Source of the DNA: Girardinichthys multiradiatus
Taxonomy: Eukaryota > Chordata > Actinopteri > Cyprinodontiformes > Goodeidae
Assembly (NCBI RefSeq): GCF_021462225.1
Contig: NC_061804.1
Span: 4,820,740-4,884,739, forward strand
Length of the DNA stretch: 64,000 nucleotides
Direction of reading: 5' to 3'
In this document: positions 1 to 64,000 of the stretch, piece after piece
How positions within the stretch are numbered: position 1 is the first letter of the stretch
Layout: every line of letters starts with the position of its first letter
Translations under genes and position numbers: made by a program
The notes under the pieces: model-generated
Told to the model about the DNA's origin: nothing
Seen by the model: the letters and a program-made list of their open reading frames with translations, nothing else
Database searches by the model: none

Positions 1-155
1 AGGTCCGAACCCCCTCCGTCTGTCTCAGTCGTCGTGTCACCGGGCAAGATACTTCACCTGCCTTGGCTGCTCATGTGGTCAGAAAGCTCGTCTGGCGCCG
101 ATTCTGTCAGTCTGCCTCAGGGCAGCTGTGGCTACAATGTATCCTACCAGAAAAA
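1..155 (-). repeat. Truncated teleost interspersed repeat, family A (copy 1)
   Basis: Read on the minus strand, this matches the repeats at 21826-22112 and 58769-59050. Shared features are a block around GCCCTGGGGCAGACT, a CCACCATCAGCAGACAAGG-like block, and the phrase for AAGTGTCTTGCCCAAGG. The window edge cuts the copy. The family resembles a common fish SINE-like repeat, but I cannot name it. No coding potential is seen. Confidence 0.6.
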
Positions 156-2289
156 ATTGAAATCATTATTTTGACTTTAAGCAAATAGAAATACTTTTGG
201 TAATACTAACTGACCTTAAGAAAGAAGAAGCATAGTATGATTTAATGTCCAACAGTGTGAACATAGTTATATATCTTTTTATACAGTGTGTATATATCTG
301 GTTTCAGCTGTGTATATAGTGGGTTTTTTTTTTACTCTAAATGGACTAAAAACACTTTACTTTTGGAGAATTGCTTATTCTCTCTACACTCAGTGAGAGG
401 ATACTTTAGACGTACAACAGGATGACTGATTTATTTTAATGACGGTGAAGTATCAGGTGCTCCTCCCTGCTGGTTGAGTTTCTACATCCATTACAAAGCT
501 CACGACCAGATACATGAGAGGGCTCGCATCCTCTCAACCTCCGCCGCCTCTCTTCATTTTGATCTTCTTCATGATGGAGGAGTCTGTAATCGGGAAAAAT
601 AACCTGCAATCAGCTCCATTGTCACTCTCAGATGAGTCGTCCTCTGAGCACCACGCAGCAGCAGAGAAATTTAAAAATGTATTCCACATTGTCAGCTTGC
701 CAATTTTCTTCGAATGCCACAGTTAAACAGTTAAACCACACCAGACATGCGTCATGTGTTTGTTGAAAAGAAAGTCAGAGCTGAGCCCATATGTTTAATT
801 TATCTTCATGAATCACACCTGTGAGGGCGTGGTCATAAGGCTCACCTGCTGAGATCTGCAGGGCTTGTCACCTTTCTCTGCTGATTTTAGTACAGGTCTT
901 CCCTACCCTGTGGGAGGAGTGGTAGACTGGACATCATGATAGAAATGGAGGGAATAAGAAGTAGAGCTTTGGGGTGGATTCTGCTGTCACTTAGCAGTGA
1001 AATCTGCAGCACCCTACGTGTAAACCACAATTTTAATGTGATGCAAACATACATCACATGCATGAGGGGATACACTTATAGGCCATACCTAGTGGTCTAG
1101 TAGAGGTGCGGTCCACTTTGCTGTGCTGGTGGATTAAGCCTAACTAATCAGTGTGCTTCAGTGCACATTTCTCCCCTTAATGAGTAGTTTGAGGAACCTT
1201 AATATCAAACGTGCTAATACACAATTCACACCTAATTAGCTATCATATGCAAATACAACCAAAGAATTCTGAATTATTTCAGTAGTTGAATTTTAAAGTT
1301 TATATTTAAGGTGTGATAACTTTCTTTACATGACCTGCTGCTATGTTTCAGATAATTATTAACATTCAGTGTATTTGTGTAATGTTGGAAGAAACACATA
1401 TGCATTTTTTACATTGAAAACAACATTTTCTTGTTTCCGTCATATCAAATTAACAGGAGGAAAAAAAGTCAACCATGCGTACAGTCAGAGGTATCTCATT
1501 TTAATAGCTTACAAACAGAGGCCATATTCTTCGAGGGTTTTCCAGCAGAAGAATGTCAATGTATCATCCATACAGACCCGCTGCAGTCTCAGGGTTGAAC
1601 CCGGATCTTGGTTAGACCTGCCGCTATTCCAGCTGTGATCAGGATGAGATGGATGTCTCTTTATGGAGGCATAACAACAGGTTAATTACCTGAAGTCAAA
1701 TCATTTTGTTGCCACTTGTAAACAAGAAAATAAACTGAAGAAAGAAACAGAAATCTTTCCGAAAGCTATAGAAGGAATTCCAGTTACAAACTGGTTTATA
1801 GTGGTTACAGTGGAAATAAACAGTATATTAAAAAAAACAAAAAACATTAGACTAATGGATCAGTGAAGGCACATTTGATCCATCCATCCCCACATTATTG
1901 TGCATTTCTTGTTTTTCTTCTTGTTTATTCCTTATTTAAACAATTGGGATCAACGTATAAGAGGACTAAAAGGAACAAACAAATGTCCATCTATTAGATT
2001 GACTATTATAATATAAAACCACTTTTACAGGGCAGGAATAGGCAGCAAGGAGATTAAGAGGTTTAAATGTAATCCAAACAATAAAATAATTTAAGGGATT
2101 TTAAACAATATTTTTCTAATAATGCCAGCCCATTTGGTTTAGATCAACATTTCTTTTAATAAATAATGACAGAGTGGAATCTGTCAGATTTAAATAATTC
2201 AGACCTCGGTATATTTTATGTGGTAGAACAACACAAGGTAGTGTAAAACCAAAGAGGAATGAAAAGGATACATAGTTTTAAAAATATTT
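156..2289. other. Downstream flank of grk6 with no recognised gene
   Basis: AT-rich sequence with only short ORFs, none longer than 89 codons and none resembling a known protein. I see no exon with splice signals and recognisable coding, and no RNA gene. In mammals the gene after GRK6 is PRR7; nothing here looks like it. Confidence 0.5.
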
Positions 2290-2299
2290 ATACAAATGT

Positions 2300-3376
2300 G
2301 TGCATATGCATACAACCCCCTTCACTCTGGTGCCCCTAAATAAAATTCACCACAACCAACTGTAGTAACCATGCCTACTTTTGACCAATCACACAACAGT
2401 TGGCAGACACCGCACAAGAAAAAAGTTCTGCACAGATGATGTTACCAACAAACTGATAAAACTACTAAACCAGGGCTGCAAGAACAGAATAAAGTATATT
2501 TGTTCCTGCAATCCTGGGAGAGAGAACACATTTCTCTGTTCTTGCAGAGCATGTATAGGCTAGTCCTGGTGAACAAGAAGATAAGAGCCAGATAAAGCTT
2601 GTCACAAGCCATGTAGGGCAACAAACATGTGAAAGAAGGTGGTCTGGTCAGATTAGACCAAACCTGTGTGAAAAGAAAACCAACACTGCACATCTGCCTA
2701 AGCACGTCATCCCCACAGTGAAACATGGTGGTGGCAGCATCATGCTGGGGGGATGCTTTTTTTCAGCAGGAACAGGGAAGCTGGCAAGAGTTGATGGAAA
2801 GATGGATAGAGCTAAAGACAGAAAGGTGATCCTGAAAGAACATCTGTTCAAAACTGCAAAAAACCTGAGACTGGGGCAGAGTTCACCTTGCAGAATGGCA
2901 ATGTCCATAAACATACAACCAGAGCTGCAGTGGAGTGGTTTGGATCAAAGCCTATTCATTTTTTAGAATGACCCAGTCAAAGTCCAGACCGAAATGAAAT
3001 TGAGAATCTGGCAAGATTTAAAAATGATGTTCACAGATGCTCTCCTTCCAATCAGAGTTTTGAGCTATTCTACCAAGAAGAGAGGACAAAATCTTTAGTC
3101 TTTATTTGTTCAAAGATGGTTTGAAGCTATAATCACAAACTAAGGTAGTTTTACAGATTGTTGACTCTTGAAGCTGAATACAAATGCATACCACACTTTT
3201 GAGATATTTATTGGCAATCATTTTCTAAAACCATGTATCATTTTCCTTCAACTAATCAACTATGCACTACTTTGTGTTGGTTTATCACAACATCCCAATA
3301 AAATACTTTTTAGGTTTGCAATTGTACAAATTACGATGACGTTCAACAGGTGTGAGTATTTTTTGAGGAACTGTAT
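2300..3376 (+). mobile_element. Decayed Tc1-like transposon
   Basis: Plus-strand remnants of a fish Tc1 transposase can be read in pieces. They include the block around 2718 encoding [19 protein letters not shown] (Tc1 consensus has [16 protein letters not shown]) and a downstream piece near 2970-3010 matching WPSQSPDLNPIENLW with substitutions and frameshifts. The left edge resembles a fish Tc1 terminus (ACCCCCTTCACTCTGG). The right edge ends in TTTTTTGAGGAACTGTA. No intact ORF remains. Boundaries are approximate. Confidence 0.65.
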
Positions 3377-4142
3377 TATGTTTAAAAAACATTTTAAAAT
3401 TTCATTGAATTTCTGTAAATCATCTCAACATCCCCCCGCCCCTATTGGTCTTTTAAGATGAATTCAACTGCTCTATTAACAAGCTGTAAGGAATAAACCA
3501 TTACTGTCGTAGCTTTATATAAAACCATGTTATATGAAAAGGCAGCTCTGTAAACCTGGAACCTTATCAATGAATTCACCTGGAGCTGCTCTGAAACAAG
3601 CAGCCGATTGTCTGGAGAAATCCAACAAAGAGAAAAAATAAAATATGCAGAAGCAGACTGCATGTTTGTACATGGGAAAAAAGCTGAAGTAGACAAAACC
3701 AGTAAAAAAAGAGCAGGTTTGTGGAGGGCATGTGGAGTGAAGTGGTCACAGTTCATGGGCTTAAAGTCACTGGTTATCCCGACCCTACGAGAGAGGAACG
3801 TCCACTCCTCCCTGAGTAATCCCTGCCACGTTGCCCTCGAGCAAGGCACTTTTTACAGCAGACTCTTGTTCTAGCTGAGCCGCTCGACAGCAGCACCCAG
3901 TTCAGTTTCTGAGCAGCGAAGGCTAACCTTCCCCTAGAACATAAAGTCAAAACGATAAAATTTAAAACAGAATTTTCTGTCCGTCTGGGTTCCTAGTTTG
4001 AAACATGTCCAGTGATTTTTTTTTTACACTTTTAAATAAATTCAAACATTATGACTATGCTGAAAATATACATTCTGGCAAACGTTGTGCAAAAGTTGTA
4101 AACAAAACATATTTCAATTGGGTGGTCCGTTGGGTGTGTGTG
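3377..4142 (-). other. grk6: Presumptive grk6 3' UTR
   Basis: This follows the grk6 stop codon on the minus strand, so it should begin the 3' UTR. I see no AATAAA on the minus strand within it. The nearest candidate is the complement at 3207-3212, inside the Tc1 relic. The transcript end therefore cannot be placed. Confidence 0.4.
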
Positions 4143-59050
<54,908 letters not shown>

Positions 59051-60529
59051 GTATACCATCCTTCCTAAACTTCTCACCGAGCTCTGATATTAGCAGATCA
59101 AATGTAGGTTGAAATATGATGTTCTTGTAGCTGAGGGATTGAATATGAAGAGGCAGAATGTTTAAAAGTGATGATTAAATCCAATTTCTTAATTTATATG
59201 CTTTAAACAGATCAGCCAAAATAATAATTTAATACACATTTTATATTTCTTCTCTTAACTCTTTAAACTGAGAAATCTCCTGAGGAAGATCAAAAACTGA
59301 TGTTTAAATAGACAGATTTATGCCAAAAAATGTTTCTAGATTATACCGATCCTCTTAAATGACATTATATATGAACTTTCATATTTATACAAATAAACTC
59401 CAAATTATTCACACCCCTCATAGATGTAGATTTAGAATAAAAAAAAGTTTTGTATTTTACCAACACATTTCTGAATTGAATCTGATAAGAGTATCTGTGG
59501 AGGGAGCTACAGATCAGGGTGATGGCAAGGAGGCCTTCCAACCTTAAAGACTTGGCTTTCATCACCAAATATGAATTGACAAAAATATCAGTGGAATCAC
59601 ACAAAACACTGGTCAGCTATTATAAGAACAGTTTGATATGCCAAGAAACATTTCCACAACTGTAAATGAAGAAATAAAAACATCATATTTTTTAATAGTT
59701 TTTTTTATCTTTTTGATTTCTTTACAATTACTAAAATAAAAAACACTTATCATTGTGAAACAAGAGTATAATTTGGTAATTACCAAAAAATAAAAATAAA
59801 AATTTGGAAGGGTAGTAACAAAAAGTCTGAAAAACAACTTTTAAACTTAATTCCTTAGCCATGCTGCCCAGGAAGTTGCAAAAAATCTACATTTTGCAAA
59901 ACTTCAAAATTTTTTGTCTTTTGTGAAATAATGTAAAAGTCAGTTATTTCTTTCTCTTGCGGATTAAAAGATGAGCAACACAGTCTGATGCCAAAAAGGA
60001 AACACTAAGAAATGACTTTGCATTAGTTGCTTCATTAGTAAATGAGATTGCATTAAAGGGCATTTTTTACTATTCATCCAGTTTACTTAATCTTCAGTTT
60101 CATTAAAAAATTCTGTTTGCTACTGTCCTCACAGTGTCGGAAAACCCCAAACATACACTAAACTCTGTGCGTCATCCAGGATTACTGTGCTATGACCTTT
60201 AGTGGTACGTTGTACAGTATTTACAAACTAGGAGAAATAATCGTTATGCATTGTTGTGGGATTCTGACAAACACAGTGAGGGTGAAGACCTTTTGGTATC
60301 TCCATGGCTCAGTCATATTTTACAGTACCAACATCATTCCATGACCCAAACGGGGCACAGAAAGTTGGACTTTAACTAAATTATCAGCTTTTCGTCACAA
60401 TCACAGATAAAGTTTATTTTTTCCTGTAATCACAAAATATTTGGCTTAAAGTGTGATGACTTTATTGAGAAACTGTTTGATTTAAACCACCACGGTTTTA
60501 TCTGCACACATGCAGTTCATACGTCAGAA
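59051..60529. other. Part of grk6 intron 1, nothing recognised
   Basis: AT-rich. No candidate for exon 1 was found here. Confidence 0.5.
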
Positions 60530-60920
60530 CTTGGTCAATGTTGTTTACTTCCAGAGTTTCTCCCACTGCCACAGGACCTGTGGTTTTCTGTTAAATCATT
60601 GCAGAGTACACAGTGCCCGCACCACTGCCATTACATTTCAGCTCTGAATTGTTCTTTTAAAACTATGTGACGGGTCTGTTTAACCTGTCTTATCTCCTAC
60701 ATTAAACACCGCAGATACATAAAAATGTACACACTTGGCTACCACAGGGTTTCTCCTCAAACAGTTTCAGCTTTTTTTGATACAACTTACAGTTTTCGCA
60801 GAGTAAATGTGTGTTGAGGTATTTATTTCGCAGAGTAAATGTTTGTTGAGGTATTTATTTTTGTCTCGCTGTCTGATAAAAAGGTGGGAATCGCTATGGC
60901 GACTGACAGTCTGTTGAATG
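60530..60920 (+). repeat. Unclassified interspersed repeat, family B (copy 2)
   Basis: Collinear with 33140-33540. Shared blocks are TTTAACCTGTCTTATCTCCT, ACACCGCAGATACA, TTGATACAACTTACAGTTTT and GGGAATCGCTATGGCGACTG. Contains the local 32-bp tandem duplication at 60796-60859. Confidence 0.5.
60796..60859. repeat. 32-bp tandem duplication
   Basis: Unit TCGCAGAGTAAATGTG... is present twice in tandem (60796-60827 and 60828-60859) with one mismatch. Confidence 0.9.
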
Positions 60921-62749
60921 TTAAATTCTTAACCGGTGTTACAAAATTCTTTGAATTTTTTTGTATGACAATTTTATTTCTGTATTATTTCCCAATACAG
61001 TTTAGAATAAAATTTTCAAATTTGTATATTTTTTTCTTATTCATTTGAAGGCTCAGGCTTTTCTAAACAGGAACTACGTTTTACTCAGTAGAGAGTAGAA
61101 ACCTTTCTAAACTTCTAAGTGTTGACGGTGATTTTTCCTTAATGATGTTGATTTGTTCTTAAGGAAACAGGAATGTTTTGAACAATTAATTTCCAATTAA
61201 GCTCCGCATGATGATAAAGATATTCCTGATATATTAATCTTTAATAAATTATACATTAAAAAAAGGTGTTTTTTTAATCTTTTGTTTAAAGGCTGTTGTG
61301 GGTCAATCAAGTTTAATCATTACTTTCAGGCTTCTTGAGTTTTTTAAGCTTCTGTTGAAGTTTAAACTGCGGTAGTCCTCCAGGCGATAAATGGCTTGAA
61401 ACATGGTGGGAAAAGGAGAAGCTAGAAGAACTTCCTGTCCTTTCTGTGTTGATATTCTGTCTGTGTCTCGATCAACAGCCACACCGTTTCTGGTGCAAGT
61501 TCACTCACCACAAAGCAAGAAGCGGGACATGAGCCGACACGATGCTCAGTGTGCTACTTCAGTTTTAGAGGGTTTCAAGTATCTGCAGGCTCATTTTGTT
61601 TTTGTGGGATAAAAAGGAAGCAGCCATGATTTTCCATTTTAATGCTTTTCTAGTTTTATTCTCTGTCTGCCTTGTTATTTCTAATTAAAATGCCTATTTT
61701 ACTAAATAGATAAGGTAAAATACATTCATTTTCTCAACGTATTAGTGGTACTATTGTTGGGTCAACCGCTGACTTATCAACCCTGTTCTGAAAGGTAAAT
61801 AAAAAAATCGCTACATAAAAAACTGAATTGTAATGTTGCGCTGCACAATAAATCTTTAAATTAGCTACATGTTTTCAACCTAAAGGAAGGAACAAAAATA
61901 ACAAGCTGGCGGAGGACAACTTACGTGGAACTGACTCTGTTTTAATACAAGTGCCATTGTCCTTGCTATAGCCTATAAGAGCTAAATACCCCATCAGTCA
62001 TTGGACCTAAAGAAACTTTCCTAATAATAGCAAAAATATCTTCAATATCCAAGAAAAAGCCATTATGTCCCTCCAATCTACTTATAACTTAAATTCTATC
62101 CAGATCCCAAAAAAAAACAGAACATTGTTCTGGTTTCTTGAGTGCGATTTCTTATTACTCAGAGGTTAGCTCACTTACCATCGTCTGTAGGGGACGGAAG
62201 AAATCAGTCTAAAATATACCTCCATATGCTGCTATTTTTAGGTACAAAAGTTGAATTGCTTTTTTTTTTTTTACAAATATGGAATCAGTCAATCAAATGA
62301 CACCGCTACCAGCTGTAATCTGCAAGCTTGATCCAAACAGCCAGGTTTGCGTTGCATCGTGGGATGTAGTAGAGCAAACAAACTAACGAAGAAAGCCTGT
62401 GTGTCTTTTTCTTACATCATAAAGCCCTATGCAACTTTCAAGATGTCTTCTCAAAATCATTTGGTATACTTCTAAGATGGTTTTGCCTAAAATATTACCT
62501 AGAAACACACTGTTAATATGATATTCTCCATGTTTTCTGCTTGCTCAGAACACAGCATCTGCTTCTTGTATTTACATTTGGTTCTCCTACCCCAGAAATG
62601 TCTGACCAATAAACAGACCGAATGTTCTAGGCTAGTTTGTAGTGACAGGTTTTGATTCGCTTTGAGGGTTCTCTGTGTGGAGATAAATCGAAACACCAGA
62701 AATAGTTACAAATTAACTAATTAACTTAAAAAACTATAGGTATAAAAAC
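60921..62749. other. Part of grk6 intron 1, nothing recognised
   Basis: No gene or clear element; no start-codon exon for grk6. Confidence 0.5.
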
Positions 62750-63125
62750 ACGGCATGGTTGTTTGTGCCGGATGGGTTAGTGTGAGTATTTCACAAACTG
62801 CTAATCTACTGAGATTTTCCTGCATAATCATCTCCCTGGTTTACAGATAATTGTTCTAAAAAAAACCAAAAAACAGAAATTACCTAGTTATCAGCAGTTG
62901 TGTGGACAAACATGCACTGTTGATGACAGAACAATGAGCAGACTGATTCATGATAGAAAGGTGACAGTTGCTAAAATAACCACTCATTGCCACCAAGGTA
63001 TGCTAAATACCATTTCTGAACACAAAACACGTCAAACCTTAAAGCAGATGAGCTATAGCACACATCACACAGGCTCAGCAAAATTGGAAATATTACCATT
63101 AATTTCTGCTGCAAAATTTTGTTAA
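62750..63125 (+). mobile_element. Decayed Tc1-like fragment (N-terminal region)
   Basis: GGCATGGTTGTTTGTGCCGG, GAGTATTTCACAAACTGCTA, ACTCATTGCCACCAAGGTAT and CACAAAACACGTCAAACCTT follow the order of a fish Tc1 transposase N-terminus. Same family as 23440-24110. Stops throughout. Confidence 0.65.
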
Positions 63126-63219
63126 GTGATAATTAACAAAAATGATTACACTGAATTAGCAGATATAGTGAGCTAAAAATACTGCCAACCACCAAAGTGG
63201 ATTATTGAGTAGGTTTAGT

Positions 63220-63715
63220 AGCTTATTAACTATAAGCTTCAGAAGGCCAATTTCTAGCAAAAAAAGCTAGAACTTTATGGGCACTATTAGCCAAGAGATG
63301 CTACTGGTTAGCATTGTTATTCTAAAGAACTCTTAAGTTCTTTTTGGACACCAAAATTCAGCAAAAAAAAGTGTCAATTAAAATAATAAAGACAAACCTG
63401 GTTATCAATTAACATAAAAGATCAGTATATATTTTTAAGAATATAATCAATCTCCGAGTTCTACATGCTAGTTTATAAATAGTTGCCAAATCTTTGGCAA
63501 AAAAGAGGATAAATCAAAATGATCCGCTGTTAAAGATAGCTTTAAGATGCTAGTAGATAAACAATTTGGTTCGGTTGCTAGTTCTTAGCTTATACATGCT
63601 AGCTGTTAGCTTCACAAGGGTAATTTCTAGCTAAGAATGTTCAAAGTGCACTGGGGCAATTTGCCTGGAGATGCTAACTGTTAGCATTGCTCTGCTAATA
63701 ACCAGTCTGTCTAGT
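63220..63715. repeat. Degenerate GCTAA-rich dimer
   Basis: GCTTCAGAAGGCCAATTTCT (63236) and GCTTCACAAGGGTAATTTCT (63609) start two similar blocks. Each is followed by TAGCNAA-like motifs and AGATGCTAC/AACTGTTAGCATTG. The period is about 373 bp. Intron 1. Confidence 0.6.
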
Positions 63716-64000
63716 GGATTGTTAGTAGATTTTCTGCAATGTATTTTTGCATTTAAATAGGTTAAAAACCTGTGATGCCGGCTTTTATTTTAATACTAAT
63801 GGTGAAATTACTGGCAAATCGAAAATCTGCAGGGATGTATAATGTTCTGCTCTAAAAATGTCAGAATCATAGATAAGAACTACTAGTACAAACTAGTAGA
63901 GCGTTATGCACTGATATCTCACAGAAAGTTATGTAAAATGTCTTGAGGATTTTTTGGTTAGGAACCAAACTAACGATAAAAACAACCTTAAAATTGAAAT

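Noticed and set aside
514..726. 70-codon plus-strand ORF
   Set aside because: No recognisable domain, low complexity and no splice or promoter context.
3442..3849. 135-codon minus-strand ORF in the grk6 3' flank
   Set aside because: Lies in the presumptive 3' UTR and resembles no family I know; an open frame this long can occur by chance.

Overview
The window is vertebrate, almost certainly teleost fish, genomic DNA. It holds one protein-coding host gene on the minus strand, split into small GT-AG exons and buried in introns full of fish-type mobile elements: Tc1 DD34E transposons, Rex3-like and L2-like LINEs, hAT relics, a tRNA-headed SINE, MITEs and GCTAA-rich degenerate satellites. The species cannot be named from this sequence. 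The Rex3 assignment rests partly on stretches that match, from memory, published Rex3 PCR primers.

The host gene is grk6 (G protein-coupled receptor kinase 6). Fifteen exons (2 to 16) were placed by splice signals and reading phase. They run from 58671 down to the stop codon at 4143-4145. All phases agree, no exon contains a stop, and the 1,676 bases join without a break. With a mammalian-length first exon (17 codons plus one base) the protein would be 575 residues. On that numbering the key GRK residues fall where they do in mammals: K215, D311, D329, S484/T485 and C561/C562/C565. The start-codon exon was not found and should lie beyond 64000.

Layout from low to high coordinate (3' to 5' of grk6): 1-4142 is downstream sequence and presumptive 3' UTR with an old Tc1 relic. 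4143-8079 holds exons 16-14, with a Tc1 nested inside an older Tc1. 8080-11593 (intron 13) carries two LINE fragments. 11594-13737 is the compact kinase-domain cluster, exons 13-9. 13738-16892 (intron 8) is a GCTAA-rich degenerate repeat field with a hAT inserted. Exon 8 is at 16893-17033. Intron 7 carries a full-length Tc1. Intron 6 (19630-32267) is a transposon graveyard that includes a 1,570-bp foldback element. Exons 6-3 lie between 32268 and 40940. Intron 2 (40941-58575) holds LINE remnants, a degenerate tandem array and a second full-length Tc1. Exon 2 is at 58576-58671, and the rest is intron 1.

The most interesting items are: two sibling Tc1 copies with different lesions (a lost catalytic Asp in one, a 14-codon deletion in the other); the foldback element with a clean 6-bp flanking duplication; two Rex3-like LINE copies in opposite orientation that bracket grk6 exons 3-6; and several TIR elements and repeats I could not assign to a family. 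I found no sign of a novel multi-gene system, and no CRISPR array, operon or viral gene.
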